Shown here in pieces: positions 1 through 10,438 of a stretch of DNA of 64,000 nucleotides; position 1 is the stretch's first letter, and each line of letters opens with the position of its first letter. A model generated the notes under the pieces. That model did not search any database. It worked only from the letters and a program-made list of their open reading frames with translations, and was not told the origin of the DNA. This DNA is from Bubalus kerabau (Eukaryota; Chordata; Mammalia; Artiodactyla; Bovidae). Position numbers and translations under genes: made by a program. The stretch lies in the NCBI RefSeq assembly GCF_029407905.1, contig NC_073630.1, positions 52,167,001 to 52,231,000 on the forward strand. The letters are read 5' to 3'.

Positions 1-1195
1 TTCTAAGGCCCACTTGACTTCACATTGGAGGATATCTGGCTCTAGGTCAGTGATCACACCATTGTGATTATCTTGGTTGTGAAGATCTTTTTTGTACAGT
101 TCTTCTGTGTATTCTTGCCATCTCTTCTTAATATTTTCTGCTTCTGTTAGGTCCATACCATTTCTGTCCTTTATTGAGCCCATCTTTGCATGAAATGTTC
201 CTTTGGTATCTCTGATTTTTTTGAAGAGATCCCTAGTCTTTCCCATTCTGTTGTTTTCCTCTATTTCTTTGCATTGATCACTGAAGAAGGCTTTCTTATC
301 TCTTCTTGCTATTCTTTGGAAATCTGCATTCAGATGTTTATATCTTTCCTTTTCTCCTTTGCTTTTCACTTCTCTTCTTTTCACAGCTATTTGTAAGGCC
401 TCCCCAGACAGCCATTTTGCTTTTTTGCATTTCTTTTCCATGGGGATGGTCTTGATCCCTGTCTCCTGTACAATGTCACAAACCTCATTCTGTAGTTCAT
501 CAGGCACTCTATCTATCAGATCTAGGCCCTTAAATCTGTTTCTCACTTCACTGTATAATCATAAGGGATTTGATTTAGGTCGTACCTGAATGGTCTAGTG
601 GTTTTCCCTACTTTCTTCAATTTAAGTCTGATTTGGCAGTAAGGAGTTCATGGTCTGAGCCACAGTCAGCTCCTGGTCTTGTTTTTGCTGACTGTATAGA
701 GCTTCTCCATCTTTGGCTGCAAAGAATATAATCAATCTGATTTCAGTGTTGACCATCTGATGATGTCCATTTGTAGAGTCTTCTCTTGTGTTGTTGGAAG
801 AGGGTGTTTGTTATGACCAGTGCATTTTCTTGGCAAAACTGTATTAGTCTTTGTCCTGCTTCATTCTGTATTCCAAGGCCAAATTTGCCTGTTACTCCAG
901 GTGTTTCTTGACTTCCTACTTTTGCATTCCAGTCTCCTATAATGAAAAAGACATCTTTTTTGGGTGTTAGTTCTAAAAGGTCTTGTAGGTTTTCATAGAA
1001 CCGTTCAACTTCAGCTTCTTCAGTGTTACTGGTTGGGGCATAGACTTGGATTACTGTGATATTGAATGGTTTGCCTTGGAAACGAACAGATATCATTCTG
1101 TCATTTTTTAGATTGCATCCAAGTACTGCATTTCGGAGTCTTTTGAATTTTGGGGACATTGAAAACCATGGGCCACCTCTGTTTGCTGCCTCTCT
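1..1195 (-). mobile_element. BovB LINE fragment, endonuclease and linker region
   Basis: Read on the minus strand this is the 5' half of the BovB (RTE clade) protein. The frame 1159-743 is uninterrupted for 138 codons and carries the APE-type endonuclease, including the GDWNAKVG motif. Just downstream (about 640-670) the residues of a G-x-D-x-GSDHELL block are legible, giving the second half of the active site. The N-terminal part of the endonuclease is missing, so the copy is 5' truncated. Below position 743 the frame is broken by stops and indels, and the reverse transcriptase would lie beyond the left window edge. In a working BovB this enzyme nicks target DNA to prime reverse transcription; this copy cannot make a complete protein. 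Seen: motifs and order. Known: RTE domain layout. Inferred: inactive relic. Confidence 0.93.
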
Positions 1196-1867
1196 TTGAC
1201 CATGGATGATTAATGGCTCCCAGTGGCTCTGGCTTGTGTTTTCTTACAGAATATGACCCATCCATCCATTTGTTGTTCACTTATATCAATTTATGTAAGC
1301 ATTTCCTGAATGTTCTATAGGCTTGATATTTTCTCAGTCCTAAAAATACAATAATGACTCAAAAAAAGGAAAAATCTAGGAGGACCGGAAAAAATGAAAA
1401 GCTATAGTATAATATGCAGTTTAAATACAATTGGTTGTTACATGATTAAGCAATAACCCCCACGTATGTCTTAAGTCAAGGAATGAAGTGTCATTTGACT
1501 TCACAATGTGTGATTACTTTCACTTTATTTTTATTTATTTGCTTATTTGTATTTTCCCTATGAAACCTAATCTACAAGTATTTGTTTTCCCTGGAGAAAG
1601 TTAAATATATTGTTTTTCTTCACTGCTGTGTGAGAGAAGATTCTAGACAAAAGAGAAAAATGAAAGGTCAGGGCATGCAGGTCAGGAAAAGCTGCAGGGC
1701 TAAGCCCTCAAATCAAAAATATTCCCAGGACTAATGAGTAAAACACATAATCAGCATTTTGCAGAGCCTATTGGAGAAAAAGAAGTAAAAGCCTCTGTGG
1801 TCTTCATGTTAATAAGAAACATTTCCTCTGGAATAAAAGATTTTCCAGTCTTGACACCCCACTTTCT
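1196..1867. other. AT-rich stretch, nothing recognised
   Basis: No open frame, repeat or regulatory signal that I can name. Base composition is typical of AT-rich mammalian intergenic DNA. Confidence 0.5.
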
Positions 1868-2065
1868 GGTCTATAATCTTGCATGAGCTATTTAATCTCT
1901 CTGAGACTAATTTCTTCTACAAAAAATGATGTGAAAGAATGATACCAGCATCATAGGATTATTGTGAGAATTAAATAAGATTACTCATGTATTATTTTCC
2001 CTACAGTTCCATATAGAAAGTGAATGTTCAGCAAAAAATTTATTTTATTATCATTATTATTAGTT
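1868..2065 (+). repeat. MIR SINE remnant
   Basis: The order of weak matches follows the MIR core: a segment like the ACTTAACCTCTCTGAG block, then a TCATAGG-ATTGTGAG-ATTAAAT block, then an AT-rich tail. It is highly diverged, as expected for an element spread in early mammals. Confidence 0.7.
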
Positions 2066-2963
2066 TAAAAAAAATAAAGTCTAGACTCAATTATATGGGC
2101 ATAACACATTCATTAGATAATTATAACAGACTTCAAATAGAGCATTTTTGAATAACTGTGCAACATTATCAATAGGAAAATACTGAGTTGATATAACAAA
2201 ATGAAAATAGTCATTGCTTCATTTTGTTGATAATATAAAATACTTTTTTCTGATACTTTCCCTAATTTTGAAACTTGCACCAATGCATGTAAGTTACTTT
2301 TAAGATCAATAAAGAAATAAATTTGAAAAAAAAAGTTTTTAATGCATCCATTCTAAAATTTTACTCTCTCTCTCTGATTGTAATTAAAAATAATAGAGCA
2401 GTTCTTTTCTTTTAAAACAATGTTTTATTTTATTTTCTAGAGATTGAATTACAATATCCTTCTCACTCTTCTGAATGTCATAATCATGTCATATATTGAT
2501 GTATACATACATAGCAGTCATGCTTAATAATAGGCAAAACAGTACAATTTTCAGTTCATTCCATGTTATTGAGAAATTTTTATGAAAACTTTTTATATTC
2601 AAATTTAATTGTTTATATGTTAACATTGATATTTTTGCTAGTATTTCTATAGTATTATTCTTAAAATAATCTTAAAAGCTAAACTTTATAGCACTGAAGT
2701 CCTAACAGACATGACTACTGATGTTTTTACCTATTTACACTTTTATTTATTACCTCTCACTGAAAGAGTTAGAATATAAACATCCAAAGTTATTTCAAAA
2801 TATTTGACTTGACATTTTACTTCTGTTATATGATAATCAAGTATTCTATAAATATTTGCTGAGTTACTAAAAATGTTCCAGGCATTTAGTGAGTACTGGG
2901 TTAAAATAATAATGTAACATGTTAAGTTGTATTTTATATTCAATAATATCTACTGAAGGAAAC
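2066..2963. other. AT-rich stretch, possible second MIR trace
   Basis: Mostly low-complexity AT-rich sequence. Around 2843-2905 there is a weak resemblance to the 3' end of MIR on the minus strand (ATTTGCTGAGTTACT, then CCAGGCATT). No gene is seen. Confidence 0.4.
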
Positions 2964-3175
2964 GTGCTCACTTGCTTCAGTCATGTTGGACTCTTTGTGA
3001 CCCTATGGACTGTAAAAAGCCAGGTTCCTTTCCATGGGATTTTCCCAGCAAGAATACTGGAGTGGCTTGTCATGCCGTCCTCCAGGGATCTTCCCCATCC
3101 AGTAATGCAACCCGCGTCTCCTGTGTCTGCTGCGTTGCAGGCGGATTCTTCACTGCTGAGCTATGAGGGAAGTCC
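2964..3175 (-). mobile_element. Bov-tA SINE, full length
   Basis: On the plus strand the BovB-derived tail comes first (CAGTCATGTTGGACTCTTTGTGACC) and the tRNA-Glu-like head ends the copy near 3175, so the element is on the minus strand. It is transcribed by RNA polymerase III when young and mobilised by BovB enzymes in trans. A 93-codon frame over it is a by-product of the repeat. Confidence 0.92.
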
Positions 3176-3663
3176 AAAGGGACCATATGGATGTCAATAA
3201 GTATACACAGCTACCATGGGAGGTCAGATCAATATAAACTTTTTTGTGTGTGTTGTGTATCCCCCAGATCAAATACCAGGGACACTGTTTCAGTTACCAG
3301 TATATTGGCTCTCAGTCTCAGATTTATTCTACATTGTCTTTTCTGCACAAATTAATGGGTCCTTTAAACAGTTGTTCTTTCTCAGATGGCACGATGAGGC
3401 TTTGTTATTTGTGTGCACTGGAGATGGAGCACAGTATGATGGGGCTTTCCTTCCTTATTCTAGTGTGCTCCTCTTACATGTCCAGTGCCCAACTCCTCCA
3501 TCAGGGGTGAATTCTCCAGCACCAGACATTTATAGCATATGTACCTTCTGTAGTTCCCAGAATCTGTGTGCTATACCCATCCTGTGGACAGCTTCCTCTG
3601 ATACCTCAGAAGGCAGATTTCTAACAAGTTCCATTGGTGCAGCACCAGAGGGACTTCTATGCC
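3176..3663. other. unassigned higher-complexity stretch with a 153-codon open frame
   Basis: Unlike its AT-rich surroundings this segment has balanced composition and an uninterrupted plus-strand frame from about 3216 to 3677 that runs into the next SINE. I do not recognise the translation and see no signal peptide, domain motif or splice context. Composition resembles an old LTR or DNA-transposon relic as much as a gene. The same unassigned sequence resumes on the other side of the SINE at 3868. Confidence 0.35.
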
Positions 3664-3672
3664 ATTCAGTGA

Positions 3673-3867
3673 AGTGAAAGTCGCTCAGTCATGTCCAACT
3701 CTTTGTGACCCCATGGACTATATAGTCCATGGAATTCTCCAGGCCAGAATACTAGAGTGAGTAGCCATTCCCTTCTCCAGGGGATGTTACCAGACCAGGA
3801 ATCGAACCCGAGTCTCCCACAATGCAGGTGGATTCTTTACCAGCTGAGACGCAAGGGAAGCTCACTT
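3673..3867 (-). mobile_element. Bov-tA SINE with palindromic tail variant (Bov-tA3-like)
   Basis: Tail first, head last, so minus strand. Flanked by a 9-bp TSD, attcagtga, at 3664-3672 and 3868-3876. The tail carries the subfamily variant in which GGACTGTATAGTCC replaces the usual GGACTGTAGCCTGCC block. In this copy that variant gives a perfect 22-bp palindrome at 3711-3732. Confidence 0.93.
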
Positions 3868-3876
3868 ATTCAGTGA

Positions 3877-4178
3877 GTCATGTTTATTTACTCTCCAGTG
3901 AGGTCTGGATCACAGCCCTTGGAGCAGTGGTTTTTCCTTATCTTTGCAATTCCTCCACTTCTTAGAGTTCCCCTTAACCACCAATCCCTCATTTCTCCAA
4001 TCCCCTGGCATAATTAGTATTCTTTATGTTCTATTTTCAAATTACCATTTTTCTGTCTCCTGAGTAGACCAGGCAGATACAGGCATCAAATCTAAGCTGA
4101 AGGTATTTGAAAAGTTTTCCCATAAGAGATGTGTCTTCTCAGTTGAATTTTGATATCGGTAGACACTATTAATAGCTA
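3877..4178. other. continuation of the unassigned higher-complexity stretch
   Basis: Resumes the sequence interrupted by the SINE at 3673-3867. No motif that I can name. It grades into AT-rich DNA near 4010. Confidence 0.35.
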
Positions 4179-4391
4179 GGGCTTCCCTGGTTGGCTCAGT
4201 GGTAAAGAATCCACTTGCCATTGCAGGATTCTTTACCTGCATTTGATCTCTTGGTCAGGAAGATCCCCTGGAAGAGGGCATGGCAAACAACTTCAATAGA
4301 ATACAGGAAAATCCCATGGACAAAGGAAACCGGTGAGCTACACTCCATGGGGTAGCAAAGAGTAGGACACAACTTAGCAACTGAACAACAG
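4179..4391 (+). mobile_element. Bov-tA SINE
   Basis: Head first (GGGCTTCCCTGGTTGGCTCAG) with recognisable tRNA-Glu-type A and B box regions. A short internal duplication around 4220-4250 repeats GATTCTTTACC in the head. The tail ends at about 4391. Confidence 0.9.
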
Positions 4392-4451
4392 GATGCTAAT
4401 TAAGAGGATAAGGGGAGATAGATAGGATTTGGGCAAAGGTAACTAATGGCT

Positions 4452-4676
4452 GGGGCTTTCCAGGTGGTGCTAGTGGTATAGAACCTGCCTGTCAATGCAG
4501 AAGACATAGAAGACCCGGGTTCAATTCCTGGGTCAAGAAGATCCTCTGGAGGAGGGCACAGTAACCCACTCCAATATTCTTGCTTGGAAAATCTCATGGA
4601 CAGAGGAACCTGGTGGGCTATCATCCATTGGGTTGCAATGAGTTGAACATGACTGAAACAACTTAGCACAGCGCAC
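4452..4676 (+). mobile_element. Bov-tA SINE
   Basis: Same orientation as the copy 60 bp upstream and complete from head (GGGGCTTTCCAGGTGG) to tail (AACTTAGCACAGC). The two differ at many positions, so they are separate insertions, not a recent tandem duplication. Confidence 0.9.
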
Positions 4677-4939
4677 AAAGCAGTTAGTGGCTAGAACAGG
4701 GAAATATTTAAGTTACTGGTTCTCAAAGTTTGATCCTTAGACTAGTAGCCTCAGCATCCCTTGGGAAAGCAACAGGAATATGAGTACCCAAGACTTACAG
4801 AATTAGAAACTTCAGGGCTAGGCTTAGCAATTTTTGTTTTAACAAGTTTTTATGAGATTGTTACACACACTGAAGATAGAGAACAACCATTTGGATATGA
4901 AATGATTTAGATGTGACTTTGTTCCATTCTAGTCTTACA

Positions 4940-5054
4940 GGTCACTCCAGTATTATTGCTAGGAAAATCCCATGGACAGAGGAGCCTGTTGGGCTACAGT
5001 TCATAGGGTTGCAAAGAGTCGGACACAATAGAAGCAACTTAGCATGCATGAATA
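4940..5054 (+). mobile_element. 5'-truncated Bov-tA tail
   Basis: Only the BovB-derived tail is present. A 10-bp TSD, tagtcttaca, at 4930-4939 and 5055-5064 shows that the truncation happened at insertion. Confidence 0.88.
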
Positions 5055-5064
5055 TAGTCTTACA

Positions 5065-6359
5065 TTATAATCATGGGTAAGTATGCCACACACTAGGTCA
5101 GAACAAAGAATATTTCAAAAAGTGACATCTGTATCTACCTTCCAAGTTCTTGGAATTTGATGCTATTACCACAATGGGAAAAAAGTCAACACAAAACGAA
5201 AACAAACAAAAAATGGGAGCATGAAAAATGAAAAAAAATGAATAAAGAAAAAAATGAAAGACATTTTTTATCAAAAATCAGCTTTAAAATATTAAGTGTT
5301 TAATACGATGTACTTCAGTTCTTCTAATAATACCATCTCCTGCCATCTCCAAAGATTAAACTCTGTATTAAAATCATTACCGTCTTCCAACTTACAGGAA
5401 GCCATGCATATCAACGTAACAATGTTCTCCACATAACATAGTGTTAGAAACTTCTCCATTAACAAAGTTTTGATCATTTCATTGATTTTTTTTCCTTAGT
5501 TGCCTAAAGTCATTCAATAGATCTCTTATTATTGTACAGTGGTAACCAGAATGTGTTTTAAGGTCATCTTATTCATGTGAATAAAATGTGAAAAATATTT
5601 CCATTAACTAGAGTGCCATGTACTTCTCCTCAAGGTTAATTGTTTCCTCTGATCTCCAGTTAAAACCTATTATTCTTACACCAGAGATTAACAAAGCAAC
5701 TGAGGAAGCATTCAATATCTGGGAAGATACTGATTGGAAGCCTTGGTTCTTTTCAGATACGGAACAAATAGCATTGAAAAATGAGCTCAAAAGGTAAAAA
5801 ATGATGATAAATTGTATAGCTTTGCTCCTAGATATTCTGATAAAAAAAAAAAAAAACTTTTTTAGATACTCTGCTTTTAAAAGCAAGTTAAAAAATATTT
5901 GATAGGGAAAAATAGTCAAAAAAAGAAAGAAACTTATTTTCTTTTACTAATGTAACAAGTTAATCTTAGAACAACTTAAGAAGCATATATACTTTCCCAC
6001 TATGTCACAGGTGAAAATGATTGTTATTGACAAAACAAAGTACAGCCCAGATCAAAATTTTACATGAACTGCTTTAAAACACATGTGCTTGCAGGTTTAT
6101 AGGGAAACAGTGATATTCAATTGTATGGGCACCAGAATGTGACATGCCAATAATAATTAACTTAGTGTCTGAACCAAAAAGAACAATTGTAAGCTATTAC
6201 TTCAAACTATTAAGGGTTTTTTTTTTTCAAATGCAGTCTCTGTAATTCATCTCAGTTCTGAAATTTTTTCTCTGTATAATAGAATAGAATGCTGAGATTT
6301 ATTACAAGCTTTTTCTCTAACTCTCACTACTTCCATAATATTTGCCTTATACATTCATA
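5065..6359. other. AT-rich stretch, nothing recognised
   Basis: Contains an A-run at about 5840-5855 and several short A- or T-runs. Open frames here are short and have no recognisable protein character. Confidence 0.5.
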
Positions 6360-6530
6360 GGAGCTTCCCTGGTGGCTCAGATGGTGAAGAATCTTTCAGC
6401 AATGTGGGATACCTGGGTTCTGTCCCTGGGTTGGGAAGATCCCCCAGAGAAGGGAACAGCTATCCATCCACTCCAGTTTTCTACCCGCAAAGAGTTGGGC
6501 ACGACTAAGCGATTTTCACTCACTTCACCA
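6360..6530 (+). mobile_element. Bov-tA SINE with internal deletion
   Basis: A complete head (GAGCTTCCCTGGTGGCTCAG) is followed by a tail missing the middle of the BovB-derived segment: CTCCAGTTTTCT runs directly into GCAAAGAGTTGGGCACGAC. Confidence 0.87.
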
Positions 6531-7619
6531 TATATTCATAGATACATACAATTCCAAGAGTACACACATTTCTTTTTTAATCCCATTGGAGTTAAAACAT
6601 CTTCAACCATTATGAAACACACATGGGGACTCTATGTACTAGAAATTTCCAAGTCAGAAGCTGAGTTTCAAAAGATAGTATCTTGTATGATAAAATTATA
6701 ACTATATCAAAAGTATCTTAAGACCTCTATTTAGAAGCCTAAAACTGGTATGAGTGCAGTATAAAAGTAGCCCATCATTCCTGTGAGTATGATTTCAAAT
6801 ATAAAATTAATCCAATCCAGTTTAATGAAAGAAAATAGAGTTTGAGAAACAGTTAACTACAATTTCCCTTTTAAAAATACACAGGCATGGGAAAAATCTG
6901 ATAGGTGATGGACCCTCAGATAAAATCAATTTGGGGTCCACATTTCCCAAAAAAGTGATATTTAAGAGCCCTGCCAAAAAGCAGACAATGAATTATTTAA
7001 TTTCTTGCCCATGTCATCCTTCTGTCTCTATCCCCCCCACCAGAAAGTCTTTGAGTAAATACGAGTGATCAAAATTCCTACCTTGAGAAAGTCATATTTA
7101 GAAAATATGAGTGACTCTTAGTCCACCATTTTATAAATATTTGGCTAAATTATATCAAATAAATGCTATCTCTTTGGGCCCATTTAGCTAAGTGGTAGAA
7201 ACAAATAGGGAAATAACTAGAAACTATCCTCAAAGCCACAGTATCATTGCTGCAAAATGATACTGAGCAAATTGCACCCTACATCTTTGTGGTGTGAAAC
7301 TATAAGAGCTCAAACAAAAATATTGACACTGAATCACAGTGCTCCTGTTATACCAAACAGAAAAGTAGTTGTAGAAAGTCCTTTAGTTCTTAAGCACTGA
7401 AAATATTAGGCCTATAATACACAAAGGGACAGCAGTAGCAGAGTGGAACATTACCTTTTAACACCACCTTCGTGTTCTCATCTATCTTTTGTGCATTTTG
7501 CTAAATGTATGTACCAGTTTGTGATTTCGGGCACACATGATTACTACTTTTTTTTCCCTCCTCCATATATTTTACGGACCACTTTTTTGACTCATATAAA
7601 TACATCTAAATAGGAAACT
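6531..7619. other. AT-rich stretch, nothing recognised
   Basis: No repeat family, gene or structured signal that I can support. Confidence 0.5.
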
Positions 7620-7720
7620 TGGAAATTCCCTGATGGTCCAGTGGTTAGGAATCTGCTCTTACTGTATGGCTAATAAAATAAAAAAATAAGTAAAAATGAA
7701 AAATAAAAAGGAAGCTTTAT
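7620..7720 (+). mobile_element. truncated CHR-2-type tRNA SINE
   Basis: AAATTCCCTGATGGTCCAGTGGTTAGGA matches the start of CHR-family SINEs, which use a different head from Bov-tA. The element then passes quickly into an A-rich, AAT-rich tail, so its body is mostly deleted. Confidence 0.75.
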
Positions 7721-8515
7721 GTTAGCACTATAAAAATAAAGCCAGTATCATTTAACAGAAGGAAACATGTAAAATAATTAATCAAAAGTTTGTTATTAAA
7801 ATGTAGAAGACACCTTGGCCAGCTTATGGATCCGGTCCTAAGATTTTCTGTAGTTCTGTTAATGGAGGCAAGCTACTTATCATCTAATTGATAAAACCTA
7901 ATACTAATTAATGAATACGACTTTTTCCTTTATGGTAGTAGACACATTGACAGAGAATCAAAACCCCAGACTTTTTAACTGACTAAAATGTCAGAATACA
8001 GGTGATAAGTAAGAGATCAAAACTTATTTGGCTAAAAACAAATGATTTATATGCCAAGAATTAAAGAGTGAGTTAGACTGCTCAATAGCAATAGTGGATC
8101 TAGTTGGTGACAGAGCAATGCTTTCTTACTAAGGAGAAAACATTTCATCCTGGCATTTTATGCTTAGACAAATTTTCAATAAAAAATTCTGGGAGAAAGG
8201 CATTTTCAGATATGCAAGAATTTAGAAATGATCTAATATGTACCCATTCTTTAAAAAACCAAGAAAAATGAAGTGAGATCTACACATCAAGATTTCCTAC
8301 ATTAGAAATAAAAAAGTTAAGTTTAGGGTGTAAATCTTCAGTAAGCCCAGAAAGCAAATAGTTAAGATTGAAGTAGAAGGACAGAGAATGGTGAGAGAGA
8401 ATCTACTAGGAAAACAAAACAGATAGATAATAGATAGATAGACAATCTGATAGCTTTAAGAACTGTAAATATTAATAGTCAGCTGACATATAAATTGGTT
8501 TACTGAAATTAACAA
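7721..8515. other. AT-rich stretch with a short GATA repeat
   Basis: Mostly unassigned. An imperfect (GATA)n microsatellite lies at about 8421-8443. Confidence 0.5.
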
Positions 8516-8690
8516 GGGTTCTGATCCCTTGATGGGGAAGATCCTCTGGAAAAGGAAATAGCAAGCCACTCCAGTATTCATCTCTGGGGAATACCATGGA
8601 CAGAGGAGCCTGGTGAGCTACAGTCCATGGGGTCACAAGAGTGGGCAAGACTTAACGACTAAACAACAGCAACAACAACGACACAATTCC
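8516..8690 (+). mobile_element. 5'-truncated Bov-tA SINE
   Basis: The copy starts inside the head at GGTTCTGATCCC and retains the whole BovB-derived tail, ending in a CAACAACAAC-type tract. Confidence 0.87.
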
Positions 8691-8809
8691 TTTGGACACA
8701 AGCAAGTAATGTTATTTGAAATTATTTTCAGTATTAATACAATTCTCATTTATTGAATAATTCCAAAAAACAAAGATATGCAAACTTTCTAATTCTTGCA
8801 GTGACCTAT

Positions 8810-8857
8810 GATTACCATTTGGTAATCATGTAAAAGTAATTACCATGGTAATTACTT
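8810..8857. repeat. cluster of inverted GATTACC/GGTAATC motifs with a 24-bp perfect palindrome
   Basis: At 8810-8827 the arms GATTACCA and TGGTAATC are separated by two bases. At 8834-8857 there is a perfect 24-bp palindrome with half-site AAGTAATTACCA. More GATTACC words follow at 8861 and, past the adjacent SINE, at 9093. It is not part of any repeat family I know. Confidence 0.85.
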
Positions 8858-8871
8858 GGTGATTACCGATT

Positions 8872-9086
8872 GTTGATGTTGTTTAGTCGCTATGTCCTGA
8901 TGACTCTTTTGTAAGACCATGGCCTGTAGCCTGCCAGGCTCCTCTGTCCAGGCAATTCCTCAGGCAAGAATACTGGTGTGGGTTGCCATTTCCTTCTCTA
9001 GGGGCTCTTCCCCAACCCGGGGATTGAACCCGTATTTCCTGCATTAGCAAGCGGATCCTTTACCACTGAACCACCAGGAAAAGCCA
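8872..9086 (-). mobile_element. Bov-tA SINE
   Basis: Tail first, so minus strand. A 10-bp TSD with one mismatch (attaccgatt at 8862-8871, attactgatt at 9087-9096) places the insertion at the edge of the palindrome cluster. Confidence 0.92.
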
Positions 9087-9096
9087 ATTACTGATT

Positions 9097-9235
9097 ACCT
9101 TTATTTTACACATAAGACAACTGAAGCATAGAGTTAAATACGTTGCTTAAAGTAACACAAATTCATAAATGATGAGACTAGAATTTAAAACTGTGTCGGT
9201 CTCTGCTAAACTTGCTTCTAAACAAAGAAAGTGTA
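9097..9235 (-). repeat. MIR SINE remnant
   Basis: On the plus strand the reverse MIR core can be followed: TTTTACACATAAGACAACTGAAGCATAGAG, then an AAGTAACACAAATTCA block. It is diverged but in the expected order. The neighbouring Bov-tA inserted at its edge. Confidence 0.72.
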
Positions 9236-9944
9236 GGCTAGATGCTTCCTAATATGTTTCAATGATCCAAAAACCTAGCCCCACCGTACTTGGCATTCTT
9301 GTGTACCCAGTGCGTCCTACTGCCTCATCAGTGTCTGAGAGTTAGAGCTCTTGTCTCTAAGGCAATCCGTCTGTATTTGTCACCTCCTCCCCTAAGAAAA
9401 TAGTAAGATGACTACATTCAAAGGCATGCCAGTTTAGGGATTACACTAAACTCAGGAGATGTCTAGTAGGCAGAGACATCCTCTCTTGTGCATATCACAG
9501 ATCGTTAGATTTGCTCATAATACTGACTTTGGACACCTCAGCTGTAATACAGAATAGGGCATACAAGTGCCAAAACTATCTTTAATATCAAGGTTAGAGA
9601 GTTTTTATAACACACATTCTCTCACACATGCACACTCATCCCTACACCCACATTAGGAAACAACACTGGCCTTCCATAATGTCAAGTTCTAAGAAAGCAA
9701 GCTTTTCACAGAAATAGTTGGATTTTAGACTTTTGTTAGAGATTACCTCTAATATAACATGTATTTTATAGCAATTTTATTTTATTATTATTTTTTTAAC
9801 TTTTACAAAAGAGAAAACTGTACTGTGTTAGAAAATCTAAAAGTGTTTAAAATTTTGGAAAATAATAGGAGCCAAAGCAATAATGGTTATCCTTTGCATG
9901 ATTTCATATGACAAAATATAACACAATTTTAAGGCTTTTAAGAC
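9236..9944. other. unassigned stretch
   Basis: No recognised element. A CA-rich segment at 9608-9650 is too irregular to call a microsatellite. Confidence 0.45.
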
Positions 9945-10149
9945 TGCATGCTCAGTTGCTTCAGTCATGTCCAACTCTTTGCAGTCCATAGTACTGTAGC
10001 CTGCCAGCCTTCTCTGTCCATGGGCTTCTCTAGGCAGGAATACTAGAGTGGGTTGCCATGCCCTTCCTCAGGGGGTTCTTTCCAAACTGAGGATTGAACC
10101 CACAGCTCCTATGGCTCCTGCATTGCAGGCAGATTTTCTACCCACTGAA
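9945..10149 (-). mobile_element. Bov-tA SINE, head interrupted
   Basis: Minus-strand copy whose tRNA-like head stops short near 10149. A small duplication (GCTCCTATGGCTCCTGC) lies in the head. A BOV-A2 element is inserted immediately at its end. Confidence 0.9.
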
Positions 10150-10157
10150 GTACTTGT

Positions 10158-10430
10158 GGAGAAGGCAATGGCACCCCACTCCAGTACTCTTGCCTGGAAA
10201 ATCCCATGGGTGAAGGAGCCTGCTAGGCTGCAGTCCATGGGGTTGCTGAGGGTTGGACACGACTGAGCGACTTCACTTTCACTTTTCACTTTCATGCATT
10301 GGAGAAGGAAATGGCAACCCACTCCAGTGTTCTTGCCTGGAGAATCCCAGGGACAGGGAAGTGTGGGGGGCTGCCGTCTATGGGGTCGCACAGAGTTGGA
10401 CACAACTGAAGTGACTTAGCAGTAGCAGAG
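10158..10430 (+). mobile_element. BOV-A2 dimeric SINE
   Basis: Two BovB-derived monomers joined by the typical linker CACTTTCACTTTTCACTTTC. An 8-bp TSD, gtacttgt, flanks it at 10150-10157 and 10431-10438. The left duplication overlaps the end of the preceding Bov-tA, so BOV-A2 is the later arrival. Confidence 0.94.
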
Positions 10431-10438
10431 GTACTTGT

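Noticed and set aside
1..1195. A host AP-endonuclease-like exon
   Set aside because: The sequence is BovB endonuclease, continuous with BovB linker sequence on the same strand, without splice sites.
4179..4676. tRNA genes in the Bov-tA heads
   Set aside because: The heads keep traces of A and B boxes but do not form a complete cloverleaf and are fused to BovB-derived tails. They are SINEs.
5608..5919. A 103-codon minus-strand frame in AT-rich DNA
   Set aside because: Phe/Ile/Lys-rich translation around an A-run, no motif and no gene context.
10068..10403. A 111-codon frame and similar frames at 12369, 13776, 14010, 32194 and 55628
   Set aside because: All repeat the same MGCHFLLQCMKVKSESEV-type sequence, which is BOV-A2 read in one frame. 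They are by-products of the SINE.
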